Of a DNA stretch of 64,000 nucleotides, positions 34,400 through 45,016 are shown piece by piece; position 1 is the first letter of the stretch, and each line of letters starts with the position of its first letter. Origin of the DNA: Ariolimax columbianus (Eukaryota > Mollusca > Gastropoda > Stylommatophora > Arionidae); NCBI GenBank assembly GCA_036924085.1, contig JAVGWX010000007.1, positions 68,210,185-68,274,184 of the forward strand, read 5' to 3'. Below the pieces are notes generated by a model, which saw only the letters and a program-made list of their open reading frames with translations, searched no databases and had not been told where the DNA came from. Position numbers and translations under genes: made by a program.

Positions 34400-34895
34400 C
34401 TCTCGAGACTCAGAAATTGATAGTAACATTGAGAAATCTGCTGCCAAAGCAGTTCGTCTCAAAACGCGTGTTTGGATTAACAAGAAACCTACAATTAAGA
34501 TCAAGACCATGGTTTACAATGCATATGTCGTACTTACGCTCCTACGAAACATGTGTAATCTATGCCCAGCAAGAGCAAAGGCTTACCCTTCCCATCTAAG
34601 GCTCATAATATCCATTCTTGGAGTACATGCACGGACTGTGTGATACATGCAGATGTGCATTTTTCCATTGGTCTGTCAACTTGGGCACTCTCTCAAGACG
34701 TACGACTACGATGACTTTGTCATGTTCGCTGCAATGAAGATGGTCGTCCTCAAAGACATTCTCTATGGATAATTAGTGTATAACAAAAGAACAATCGGCC
34801 AACGACAGCTAAGATTCATAGATTGTCTAAGCGTTACATAAAGGCACTGGGCATGGGTCTGTCATCCTGTCATCGTGTAGAACCTGCTTGTTGTA
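34400..34895 (+). pseudogene. LINE C-terminal fragment
   Basis: Frames read SAAKAVRLKTRVWINKKPTI, then KIKTMVYNAYVVLTLLRNM, and later NKRTIGQRQLRFIDCLSKRY with IKALGMGLSSCHRV. This is the post-palm and C-terminal order of a common metazoan LINE type (usual forms RVWxNxxLT, VYxAxVLPTLLY, and GRPxLRYKDxxKRDLKALGID). It stops sharply near 34895, where P-type transposase sequence begins. Confidence 0.75.
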
Positions 34896-34899
34896 CTGA

Positions 34900-36220
34900 C
34901 CACACTTCAGCCGCTACCTTTTCCCATTTGAAGCAGCTTTATAGCAAGGAGTGGTCAAACATTACCAAGTTCGCCCCAACTCTCAATTACAAGGCTATGT
35001 TCCCTTCCAGCATGGAGAGGCAGAAGGTCCCATTGGCATTGCAAATTTTCAGTGAACATAACATTGCTGCTCTACATCTTCTTGACGACAATTCGGAAAC
35101 AGCAGATTTCATTGAGATCATACTGAGATGGTGGCACAGCAGATTTCATTGAGATCATACTGAGATGGTGGCAAATTGCCAATGCTAAGAGTAAGTTCAT
35201 TGGCACTATTAATTAAACGGAATCCCTTTTCAAAGCCAATAACATCTGCTAATGGTGAGTCGATTCATTATCTAGAGAAGTTTGCAGCATGGTTGATAAA
35301 GTGGGGACAATAATCTGGTTCCAATGGAAAGCTGACAAAAGAAACACATAGTGCATTGTTGCATTCAGTGACTGCAGGAATTGAACTAGCAAAATATGCT
35401 TTCAGTACAAAAGGTGCAACATTCATGCAACTGGGAAAGATACAGACTGATAATTTAGAAGCTCCGTTTGGCGAATATCGTCAATTGGCAGGTGCAAATT
35501 ATCTTGTGTCTGTTAAACAGATTTTGGAGGCAGAAAAACAATTGAAAATACATTCCCTCCTTTGTTGACGTCAACAGCTTATGGAGATGTTCCACTACGT
35601 GACTTCTCTGCGATTGTCAGTAATGATAACCATGGTGAGGATCTTGATGTTGGTAGTGGAGCAGCTTCATCTGAGGTTGATAAAGTATTTTTTCTCATTG
35701 ATCCGAATGAAGAGTTGTTTTGTGTTGAAGGAACAGAACAAGCCTTGGTCTATATTGCTGGTTTTGTCTCTAGTAAAGTTATAGAGAAGATTCAATGCAT
35801 TTCATGCAAGGGTCTACTGCAGAAGGATAAAACATTATCGGTTGAATTTGGTCAAGATATGATTTTACTGAGTATGTACAGCTACTAGACCGTTGCGGTT
35901 TAAAGTACCCTTCCGAACTTGTCACACTCTTGACATCTGTGTCTTATGCAGCAATGCAGAAGCTCATATCACCAGAGCTAGAAGCAAAATGTATGGCATG
36001 TAAACTGTACAAGAAGTTCCTAATGCATATTGTGAGATGCAGTGTCGAGCATTTTGCAGATGTAGCAGGTGGCATATGTCATGAAGGATGTCACAAATGA
36101 AAAATTGGTGTACAAGTATTATCAATTATTTCCAATGTATTTTTGAACAATTACAGAAAGATGCACGACGACACATCCATGACGAGACATTTTCTTCCAG
36201 CAAGAGAAAACGTATTCACT
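34900..36220 (+). pseudogene. P-element-type (THAP) transposase, C-terminal half
   Basis: Begins with SAATFSHLKQLYSKEWSNIT, then KFAPTLNYKAMFPSSMERQK and LDDNSETADFIEIILRWW. A 37-bp tandem duplication at about 35099-35172 breaks the frame. After further frameshifts come LEKFAAWLIKWG, LLHSVTAGIELAKYAF, and IQTDNLEAPFGEYRQLAGAN with VSVKQILEAEKQLK (35356-35568). These are followed by ALVYIAGFVSSKVIEKIQCI (35562-35888), LDRCGLKYPSELVTLL, and a Cys/His-containing end ICHEGCHK near 36090. This is the second half of a P/THAP9-like transposase. It starts at almost the position where the minus-strand half at 20115-21767 stops. Confidence 0.87.
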
Positions 36221-36640
36221 TTTCATAATAATTTCATTACATTTTCTCTGCTTTCATGCATGTTAGCATATCTATTGACATGCTTGTGTCAACTATAATA
36301 GCGTATTTAGGAAACAAAAATGGGTATCCAGTTGGTTTCAGGACAGGATTCTGTGAAAGGATCACTCTCAACCTACATTTTGACGTGTTTTGTACCGTGA
36401 ATTTGTTTTATTTCTCTGTGTGGAGCATCGATTGATTTTAAACTTGGCACAAACAATATCCTACAGAAGGTAAGGGATTCATTAATATTATTAATTTACA
36501 TTTATATCGTAGAAGAAAATGCTAGATCAATTCAAAATAATTATATTGTGTGATTTTGATGTGTGTAGTGTGTCTGAAGTGTGTTGGTGTAGCCTCTAAC
36601 TATATTGCCATCTAACAATGTATTTCTCTAATTTTAAAAA
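36221..36640. other. Non-coding flank of the transposase remnant
   Basis: AT-rich. The stretch 36560-36632 is duplicated at 36972-37038 (CTAACTATATTGCCATCTAA word), on either side of the SINE A insertion. Confidence 0.5.
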
Positions 36641-36644
36641 AAAA

Positions 36645-36890
36645 AATTTTTCGCGTTCGCTTTATTTCTCTAATTCCCAAGGCGGTGTGCGTTACACTAT
36701 GGTTTTTATTTTCCGCCTGTCGGCCCAGTGCATCCAACTTCAGCATGCATTTTATGTAAGGGTCTGCTTCCTACTGCATTTTCTAAGGGGTTGCTTCCCC
36801 GGGGTAACGACTTTTGCTGTCATGGGGATCAAACTCAACACCTTCGGTTTGTGAGTCATGTCACTTATCCACTAGCCCAGGCCGTCCTCC
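36645..36890 (-). repeat. SINE family A, copy 4
   Basis: Same architecture and orientation as the other A copies: T/A-rich left end, GGCGGTGTGCGTTACACTA, central domain, CCCCGGGGTAACG, degraded B-box (GGGGATCAAACTC) and A-box at the right. A clean TSD is not obvious because the flank is itself a local duplication. Confidence 0.88.
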
Positions 36891-36971
36891 TGTGTGTGTT
36901 TCTCAAATGAACGTCTTCCTGTGTGTGCCTGATGTGTGTAGTGTGTATAATGTGTGTGACGTGTCTAATGT

Positions 36972-37038
36972 GTGTGGTGTGTCTAATGTGTGTTGATGTA
37001 TCCCCTAACTATATTTCCATCTAACAATGTGTCTCTCT
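36972..37038. repeat. Direct copy of 36560-36632
   Basis: Shares GTGTGTTGGTGTAGCC-like, CTAACTATATTTCCATCTAA and CAATGTGTCTCTCTAA segments with the sequence left of the SINE A insertion, about 410 bp away, so a local direct duplication brackets the SINE. Confidence 0.75.
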
Positions 37039-37084
37039 AACCCATAACGCTTTTCATAAAGTCACCAGCAGATACTTTTTTTTG

Positions 37085-37220
37085 CTTAGATGTTTGCCTC
37101 ACTGGTTTCTACTGGCGGAGGCGCGCCATTTTCCACCCCAGACCGTAGTCCATTGGGCGATATCAGGACGCATAAACCAGTGCTTGGATGCATGTGTGCG
37201 TCTGTATGTACCTATGCTAG
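37085..37220. repeat. Dispersed repeat G, copy 1
   Basis: About 130 bp matching 45017-45155 closely: TGTTTGCCTCACTGGTTTCT, ACTGGCGGAGGCGCGCC, CATAAACCAGTGCTTGGATG. Both copies follow a T-run, which suggests a retroposed element read on the minus strand. Confidence 0.7.
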
Positions 37221-37519
37221 GTTTGTGCGCCCTCAGAAGCTAGCCCAACCAAAGTGCAATGGAAGGGCCTCACCCTGAGGGCGCGTGTGAAAGTTGTGCA
37301 AGAGTGTGACTGTGGGACAGAGTCAAATGGAACAGAGTGAAGTAAGAGAAGAGAGAAGGGGAAGAGTGGCCCCCAGGGTGAGTCCCTTCATCCCCCACCA
37401 GCAGATACAAACTCATAATAGTTCTCTTATACAGTAGGCCGTAATATGTGACGTCACAAAAGGATTTCCCAGTCACTGCGTAGCCTCGTTCTAGAGAAGG
37501 TCATGCCACCACCCGATCT

Positions 37520-37845
37520 CAGAAACCGATCGGTGCCGAGTTTCTTTGTTCGGCCATGTTGTACGGCTGGACCAAGAAACCCCTGCTCACAAGATACTAC
37601 ACAAGTCTGTCTTCAGGCCTAAGGACGTCCCTGAACAGTATGGCTCCAGCAAGTAGCAGCTTCATCCTCCCCCCTGGACGAGGCCTGGAACCACATCACT
37701 GCTGTGGGTCATAGATGTGGCCTGCCGATGCAACGGGCCTCAGACGCCTTAGCGAACATTATCATTTTTTTTAGAACTGATTTCGGTTGTATACATACTC
37801 TGTAGTCCTCTAAACCAGTATAAAGACGTTAAGTTAAGTTAAGTT
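37520..37845 (+). pseudogene. LINE 3'-end fragment with (TTAAG)n tail
   Basis: Frames read FGHVVRLDQETPAHKILHKS, then a Pro/Arg-rich segment and TSLLWVIDVACRC, ending in GTTAAGTTAAGTTAAG. This is the typical last coding block (GHVxRL...TPAHK) and simple-repeat tail of another LINE family. No catalytic domains. Confidence 0.65.
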
Positions 37846-38149
37846 ATATGGGGAAAAAATGGGAGAAGTGGGCCGAGCATGTGTGAGACAGAATCAGTTT
37901 CAATACAACTGCAGTTTCCATTTTACTTAACCGTTGAGGCTGTCCTACCTCGTTATATATTGTGGGTATATCAGGTTATTCCATCCCGTGTTCATGTATT
38001 GCATTGTATTTGGGAAGAAAGGGTGGGGGAGAGGGGAGTGGGGACCGAGGGAGGATGGAGATGTGTTTCTTGATCTCTCTTTCAAACCGATTAGGAATTC
38101 CGCGCTCGGCGAGGTGTACCATGTCAAGTGTTGGGACGTCTTTTACCTT

Positions 38150-38420
38150 ACAGATATTTGTACCCACAGCTGAGAGCGTATGGGTGGTGGGGTGCTAGAA
38201 GACTTGCTTCTCACGACAATTGTGCTAGTTTTTATTCGCGTTATTGATACGCTCCAGATCACCAGCTGTATATGCGAACCTGGTTTACTGTTACAACAGA
38301 ATGGTAGCGAGGAAGGTAACTGGTAAATTCCCGTCATAAACAAGCTTTGGCTTAGCACATTGAAGTCTCTAGCACATTATCCCCTACAACAGTGTCTGAT
38401 AAGGACCTTTAATTTATAAA
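38150..38420 (+). repeat. SINE family B, copy 1
   Basis: Shares with 44755, 46935 and 51575 the order: CAGCTGTA block, TGG.TTACTGT, AGCGAGGAAGG, a block ending CATAAACAAG, a run with GAAGTCTCTAGCACAT, and a terminal CCCCTACAACAGTGTCTGAT. The head is tRNA-like but decayed. Confidence 0.75.
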
Positions 38421-38439
38421 TAATCGGCTTAAAGCATCT

Positions 38440-38570
38440 GTCCTGTCAAAATGGCGCGCTTTTCCGGCTTGGACATCTAGAAATAGCTTCCGTTGTCCAT
38501 TTATTATTTCTTTTCTTAATAAACTAAGATGGCGGTTGCTTGGCAACATTCGTTTCAGTCACGTGGTATC
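38440..38570. promoter_or_regulatory. Possible promoter-like motif cluster (weak)
   Basis: Within 130 bp there are two ATGGCG words (AAATGGCGCGC and AAGATGGCGG, YY1-like), an inverted-repeat GTTGCTTGGCAAC at 38535-38547 that fits the RFX X-box pattern, and an E-box CACGTG at 38560-38565. No downstream ORF or TSS evidence ties this to a gene. Confidence 0.25.
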
Positions 38571-38599
38571 GCTCACGACGTTTCGACCTTTGATAGAAT

Positions 38600-39600
38600 T
38601 TAGTTTTGTGCAGCGCTAAAACAACCACCCAAACTTAACACAGTAATCACATTTGTTAAATATACACTTCCTTTGTGAATATTTGTGAGAAATCTCGGCT
38701 CTTTGGTCAAGGGGTATGATTGACACTTGGGTTTAAATCCCGGGCCGACAGTATTTATTTTTCTTCTTATTTAACAAAAAAAATTGGACATAAACTTGCA
38801 TCAAAACATTCCATTTATTATGACGTCATTTTTGCTAACTTCCGGAACAACAGACAAGCCCATCATAAAATCTTGTATCTGGTGAACGTGCTTGTTTTGC
38901 TTGCATGCTTTCAGGGGCCAACTTGAACGTTTAAATAGAAATAAGACTCGATGTTCTGTATAACTTGGAAGATCGAGGGAAGGAGAGAAGTAATGGGTTG
39001 GGATCGGGGCAGGGGATGGACAAGATGAGGGGGAAGAAATGGATGGTGGTTGACTAGTTTGATATGGGGGGGAGCGGGCGGGGGTAATAGATGGACGAGG
39101 TAAAAGGTAGACGGAATGATGGACAGGGAGACTGGTGGAAAGAGATGGATGGACTAAGTGGGGAGAGTTGAGTGGGTTGATGGGGAAAAGATATCAACAA
39201 TCGTTTCTGTAGTTTCTGGTGGAGTTTTCATGGGTAAATGCTAGTCCTTTAGGCTATATCAAGACTTATCAGCTATTATGTGGATGCGTGTGTGTCTGCG
39301 TGTGCTGTGTTGATGTGCTTCTTTGTGCTGTGGTGTCTGTGCTGTGCTGTGCTGTAGTACCCGTGTAGTCTATGCCATTTCTCATGGCTTCCCATCCATT
39401 TCACAGTCCCATCTTGTGACGTGGAATATGGTCAAGAATACAAAGACAATGATGGGGAAAATGATTAAGTGAAAGAGAACATATTGGCCTAATTTTAGTA
39501 CAAAAAGGATTATTTGAAACCGTTGTGGTCTTATTTTATTACGAGACCGATTCCAAAACACATGTCCTCGTAGGAACAAAAAGTGTTCAATATATACTGG
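38600..39600. other. Non-coding; purine-rich GGATGG segment and GTGCTGT run
   Basis: 38700-38745 resembles a tRNA half (TGGTCAAGGGGTATGATT, then GGGTTTAAATCCC) but has no acceptor stem. 38960-39190 is a degenerate GGATGGA-rich purine tract. 39290-39360 has repeated GTGCTGTG words. Nothing else recognised. Confidence 0.4.
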
Positions 39601-40100
39601 GACTTTTGTCTATTTATTGTTAAACCAACTGCTGTTCTACCCTTGTTAAGCTGAATTAGACATTGGACAGTTTTTTTGATGCTGTGATTGATGACGAATA
39701 TGTCATCTGCAAACCGAAGATGGTTGAGAATTTCTCCGTCTGTCTTAATACCCTTACCATCCTAATTTAATGTACGGAAGACTTCCTCAGGGACTGCTGT
39801 GACAAGTTTGGGAGAGATTGTATCTCCCTGTCCTACACCAATTTGAATGTTTGTATTAATTGGGCGGTATAAAGGATAGTATTGGTTTAGCAACTCTCGT
39901 TCATATATGATATTAGCCACGCATACTGCTCCTCGGTATCTTGATTTCACAGGGCATGAATAGTTGTAGTCACTTCAATGCTGTTGAAGGCTTTTCATAT
40001 TCCAAAACGTGACTTCGTACATCTACATGAGGCAAGAAATGATGAACTCCCACGAAATGCATCCAGATTGAACGAATGGTAGTAACGGGACGGTCCATCT
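39600..40100 (-). pseudogene. LINE reverse transcriptase fragment (palm)
   Basis: The minus strand reads QIGVGQGDTISPKLVTAVPE, EVFRTLN, then after a stop DGEILNHLRFADD and NHSIKKL. This is the motif B to FADD region of the same LINE type as 3250-4110 and 57530-57890. Stops and frameshifts make it dead. Confidence 0.8.
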
Positions 40101-40137
40101 TCAATCTCATCAGGGTCATTCTACAACAGATGATAAA

Positions 40138-40892
40138 CTATGAAGTGAGAACTCACACCTTAGTGAGAACTTGGTATATGGCTGCGAAGTGAGAACTCAC
40201 ACCTTAGGTAGAACTTGGTATATGGCTGCTAAGTGAGAGCTCACACCTGAAGTAGAACTTGGTATATGGCTGCGAAGTGAGAACTCACACCTTAGGTAGA
40301 ACTTGGTATATGGCTGCTAAGTGAGAACTCACACCTTAGGTAGAACTTGGTATATGGCTGCTAAGTGAGAGCTCACACCTTAGGTAGAACTTGGAATATG
40401 GCTGCAAAGTGAGAACTCACACCTTAGGTAGAACTTGGTATATGGCTGCAAAGTGAGAACTCACACCTTAGGTAGAACTTGGTATATGGCTGCAAAGTGA
40501 GAACTCACACCTTAGGTAGAACTTGGTATATGGCTGCAAAGTGAGAACTCACACCTTAGGTAGAACTTGGTATATGGCTGCAAAGTGAGAACTCACACCT
40601 TAGGTAGAACTTGGTATATGGCTGCAAAGTGAGAACTCACACCTTAGGTAGAACTTGGTATATGGCTGCAAAGTGAGAACTCACACCTTAGGTAGAACTT
40701 GGTATATGGCTGCAAAGTGAGAACTCACACCGTAGGTAGAACTTGGTATATGGCTGCAAAGTGAGAACTCACACCTTAGGTAGAACTTGGTATATGGCTG
40801 CAAAGTGAGAACTCACACCTTAGGTAGAACTTGGTATATGGCTGCAAAGTGAGAGCTCACACCTTAGGTAGAACTTGGTATATGGCTGCGAC
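40138..40892. repeat. 44-bp minisatellite, about 17 copies
   Basis: Unit GCTGCAAAGTGAGAACTCAC, ACCTTAGGTAGAACTTGGTA, TATG. The left part mixes variants (GCTGCGAAG, GCTGCTAAG, GAGAGCTC) and the right part is nearly uniform. The units are directly adjacent without spacers, so it is not CRISPR-like. Confidence 0.97.
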
Positions 40893-41950
40893 TGGAAGAA
40901 CCTACGAACATTGATATTGTGTAGTTCCAAGCTAAGAACGGATGAGGAAGCGTAGAACATTGTCAATATCACTACGGTACTACATCCGCAACAGTGCCAT
41001 AAGGAGTCAAATGTCCTTTAATAAAGTCGTAGGTACGGCGTTACTAAACAAAAGGAGAGGTGGCACGGCCACCTGGCAATAGATGGACACGTCAAGTGAT
41101 GTCATGGTGGCTCTATACTTGTAATCGTCGTCTGGGGTCGTCCACCAATGAAATGCAACAAGACCTTAGTCTGGCTTGGTCAGCATGGCACGGACATTTT
41201 AACATCTCAGTTTAATTGCTGATACACGTGTTGTGTCGACATAGTAGGGTGGAGCTGGATACGTTTCCAGGCTGCAAGCTTGTGCATCTTTCTATGGAGG
41301 ATAAGCTGTTGTCCATGCATCAGGTACAAACTCTCCACGCAGCTAATTGATTCACAGTAACAATATAAGTTGACATAGCCTGGAATCAGCGACGTCACAT
41401 GAGTTGCCAGAATAGCGATGGGACCACCACTAGACTGCCTTAGGGACACCAGCTACGGATTTTTCTTCAGAGTTTACTCCCGGTTTGGAATGGTACTTCA
41501 AGACAGAAAGCTATGAGTTAAGCTGACATTTGGCTATCTGGTATATGGCACGCGCTGTGTCTGATTAAACAACATGATTACAATATTAGTTAGGTCTCTT
41601 TCCACTTATACCGTTAAGCGTCATGGGGAGTTTAAGTTGTCTGTCATGCGCCAATGTGCGTTACGTCTGTGTTTGAAGCCTTGTCGCTGCACAATCACTG
41701 TAATGTCATCTATCCACTTGTCTCACAACCGTCATCTTACCCTATAGCTAGATCTATCTGCATTGTAAGCCATCGAAGGACGTTGATGAGGGTGCATTCT
41801 CATGGTATGACCGAATCAGCGTATTCTTTGACTGGAAATTTATTCTGAACAAGACGTAGTGCCGACTATACTTCGAATGTTTTCGTTTCGCATTCTGTCT
41901 TTCCTGGTAACACCGATGATCTTTCTCAAACACTTCATTTCATTGGTCGA
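40893..41950. other. Non-coding, nothing certain
   Basis: Short unassigned frames only (for example 41207-41449). The right end may be eroded downstream sequence of the adjacent RT fragment. Confidence 0.35.
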
Positions 41951-41959
41951 AATTCTGCT

Positions 41960-42364
41960 CTCACGTGCCTTGAACATGAACCGTGTGTGACTGGTGGCAC
42001 AGAGTTGGCATAAATATACTGTTTCTCGGCTGTTGCTTTGTTACCAAAGTAATGCTCTGGTAGTGACAGCTGCTAAGTCACTGTGGATGTTTACTGACAC
42101 ATACCTTGGTCTCGATTTCTCTGAACTCATTCGCATGTTGAATATCAATTTCATTTTCACCTGTTGAGTTGCATAGCTTTTCTGCTAATCCTCATAGTTT
42201 GTGTCTTCGTCTCGTTAATTCTTATGTTGTTTTTGGTCAAGGCTGTCGCAAGCGCACTCATGTGGTTTTTGCAGTTTATTTCATCATCGTACAACAGACA
42301 CTGATCATCTGCAAAGAGCAATTCGTGAATTGCATTCGGTTCTGCTTCTGATTTCACAATTTGC
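41960..42364 (-). pseudogene. LINE reverse transcriptase fragment
   Basis: The minus strand from 42357 reads NAIHELLFADDQCLLYDDEI, NCKNHMSALATALTKNNIRI, NETKTQTMRISRKAMQLN. The FADD motif is intact. After a short AT-rich gap it continues as a block shared with 2440-2590. No other domains. Confidence 0.8.
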
Positions 42365-42731
42365 CTTGGCTTGGCTACGTTGGCTTGGTTTCGTTAGTTC
42401 TCAATCTCCCGCTACCAAATCCTAAAAGGGCTTAAGTAGCAGAATGTAGTCCAGAGAACGGAATGCGTTGTGTCGTAGTTTTAAGCCTGACTGCGATATT
42501 TACACCTTTCGGTCCAACACATCCGACTTCAGCAAGCATTTTTTTAGTACCTGGTTAGCATTCCCTCTTCGATCGTTTCTCCTTAGCCAGTCTGCCCTGC
42601 TGAAGCCTGTTATCCAGGATCACCGCGTGGAGGTGTAGAAGGGTCTTGGCAGCTTTGGTTCGCTGGTCCTGACGCTAGCAGAACAGCTATAGGTCGCTGA
42701 CTACTGCAGCTCATGCGCTGCTCAGCATTTT
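42365..42731 (-). repeat. SINE family D, copy 2
   Basis: Reverse complement of copy 1 at 32860-33205 with good similarity throughout; the tail at left is AGCCAAGCCAAGG-like. Its head end was the target of the half-LINE insertion, which begins at 42744 after the 12-bp TSD. Confidence 0.85.
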
Positions 42732-42743
42732 GATCCCATGTCA

Positions 42744-44248
42744 GACTGAGAGCACTCTCGTTGGGTCTAATAGGGAACGTGTGCTGGTATTGGACCCACG
42801 GAAGACAGGTCAGTTGTACCCTCCTAAGGAAAGGGCGTCTGCTACGGTAACCCTGCTTAACCCTACATAAATCGCAGGTTCCAGACACTCGGTCATTGAC
42901 TGACTAAAAAGCCCTATATTGATTCGTTGGGTCTAATAGTGAACGGGTGCTGGTATTAGACCCTCGGAAGACAGGTCAGTTTTACGCTACTAATGACAGG
43001 GCGTTGCTACGGTAGTCCTGCTCAACTCGAGAGGAATCGCAAATCGCAGACATTTGGTCCACGTGCTGGGCTGATAAGCCAACGGCGCGAGGCTACCATA
43101 GGAGGGATTACGGCCGAACGCCTCTAAGCCGGAATCCCGCCCTAAATCTCAGCACCACTGCGATGGGAGGCTACGATAGGGTTGGGACCTGGGGTTCGTG
43201 TTCCAGCCCGACCCGGTCGAGCTGCAGAAAGAGGTCTCTGCCGTCCGCCGATCAAAGCGGGCGGGGAGCTGTCCGATATTCACCCCATACGGCGATGAGG
43301 TGTGAAACCACTAGTAGAAGTCTTAGTTCTTGGTCGGGGTGTCGTAAGCAGTAGAGCAGCCACCTCACTGCGAACTGTTGAGACGCAACCCTTGATCATG
43401 AGATTTGTCCGCACACCAGGCGAACAACATCTCCGTGCCATTACCAGGCTTGTCCCCTGGTTAAATGAACTCCTTCGAGAGGAATCACAGGTCGCTGACA
43501 TTTGGTCCACGTGCTTGGCTGATAAGCCAATGGTGCGAAGCTACCACCTGAGGGACTACGGCCGAACGCCTCTAAGCCAGAATCCCGCCCTAAATCTGAG
43601 CACCGCTGATGGGAGGCCACGATATGGTTGGGATCTGGCTGGGGCTCACGTCTCAGCCGGGCCCGGTCGAGCCGCAGAAATGCACCTGGCCAAATGCACT
43701 CCTGCCTCGCTCTTTACCTCTGTTTGCTATCAGCTATCCCAATGGACGCAGAAGAGATGCAGTCCAGCGGACATTGCACCTCTGTCCTATTGTGACAACG
43801 TCCCAGGTGGCGGGGAATGCTAGGCGTGCCATCACTGCAGATTAGCCGAGAAAATAAAAGGAGCAAAGAGATACCTCACTCACATGCATATGGTACGTTT
43901 CTGGCAGGACGTGACGATCCTGAGACACAGTCACACTGGACTGCCTCTCTTCCGCGATAGTACAAACTAGTACATAGTCCATAATATCATTGCCAAACCC
44001 TATAGACACGAGTGAGGAAGACTCGTCAGTCCTGCAAGACAACTTCCCTAAGAGAGACAACTCTGACCAAGAACAACTGCTGCCTTGCAGATAGGCTGGG
44101 GACAGCCAAAGGCTAAGGAGGGCATCCCTACAGAAACGCCTGTTGAAATCGGATGCACTGAGCCACAGGCTTAACAAAATAAAACAGTGCAACGTAAATA
44201 TCGCTGTAAACAGCGTACGATAAAGAAGAAGAAGAAGAAGAAGAAGAA
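42744..44248 (+). mobile_element. Non-autonomous half-LINE: LINE leader plus tail, no coding body
   Basis: 1505 bp with a perfect 12-bp TSD, GATCCCATGTCA, at 42732-42743 and 44249-44260. Its left part carries the leader monomers (from 42755) and the same leader as LINE copy 2. The region 43797-44200 aligns with LINE copy 1 from 6344 through the LINE start codon. There the homology stops; after about 45 bp it ends in AGCGTACGATAAAGAAG and (GAA)n, closely resembling the LINE's TGCGTACGCAGAAGAAG end. The start codon is followed directly by TGA, so no polyprotein can be made. About 4 kb of coding sequence is missing. Confidence 0.88.
43026..43650 (+). repeat. About 440-bp tandem duplication inside the half-LINE
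   Basis: The block starting GAGAGGAATCGCAAATCGCA (43026) recurs at about 43466 (GAGAGGAATCACAGGTCGCT), with the following ATTTGGTCCACGTGC, GATAAGCCAA and GGGATTACGGCCGAACGCC-like segments. The second copy is partial. The 173-codon frame at 43302-43823 lies across this and shows no known domain. Confidence 0.8.
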
Positions 44249-44449
44249 GATCCCATGTCACAATTTGACTGGCATCTTCTGTGGTTCAGGTCAGTGTAGA
44301 TATTGAGCAGTATTACAGTGGTCTTGTTTGAGATAGATTGGGGGTTGAGGAGGGACATAATACAAATCCACACAAAAGGAAACATAACTACTTATTTGAC
44401 AATGAGCCTTTAATGAGCAGTATAGTAATACTGTTTGGCTGAAACTCTA

Positions 44450-44705
44450 CACTACTTTCACATTTTTATAACCATCCTCACACTATTTTCAATTGTTTAT
44501 GACCATCCTGACACTATTTTCAATTTGTTATGACCATCCTGACACTTTTCCATTTTTATGACCATCCTGATGCACTATTTTCCCTTTTTTATAACCATTC
44601 TGACACTATTTTCCATTTGTATGACTAGCCTGACACTATTTCCTTTGTTTTGACCATCCTGACACTACTATTACTTTTTTTTTGACTTTTCTGGCAGTAC
44701 ATGTT
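44450..44705. repeat. About 31-bp degenerate minisatellite
   Basis: About 8 imperfect units of TTTTCAATTTGTTATGACC, ATCCTGACACTA. Confidence 0.85.
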
Positions 44706-44754
44706 TGTTTTTTTATTATTGGTGTGACATTCTGAAAGTACTCTTGTGGCCTGC

Positions 44755-45000
44755 AGATGTTGCTAAAGGCGGATACATTTGGTAGAGCGCATGCTTGACA
44801 CAAAGATACCGGGATCGATCTCTGTTACCGACACGCTCTAGTCACCCTAGCTGTAAAGAAGTGCCTGGCTTACTGTTAGGGAATGAATGTTAGCAAGGAA
44901 GGCAGCTGGACACCCCACCACATAAACAAACATGAGACCTAGACCAATGAAGTCTGTTACACGCCATCCCCGACAGCAGTTTACCTATACTACATTTTTT
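44755..45000 (+). repeat. SINE family B, copy 2
   Basis: tRNA-like head with A-box-like TTTGGTAGAGCGCATGC and B-box-like GGGATCGATCTC, then AGCTGTAAAGAAGTGCCTGG, CACCCCACCACATAAAC, GAAGTCTGTTACACGCC, ATCCCCGACAGCAGT and a T-rich end. Confidence 0.8.
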
Positions 45001-45016
45001 TAATTTTTTTTTTATT

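Noticed and set aside
40138..40892. CRISPR-like regular array
   Set aside because: Units are contiguous 44-bp repeats with no unique spacers, in an animal genome.
43302..43823. 173-codon frame as a possible LINE ORF1
   Set aside because: It spans the tandem duplication in the half-LINE leader, has no gag or zinc-knuckle motif, and is not open in LINE copy 2.
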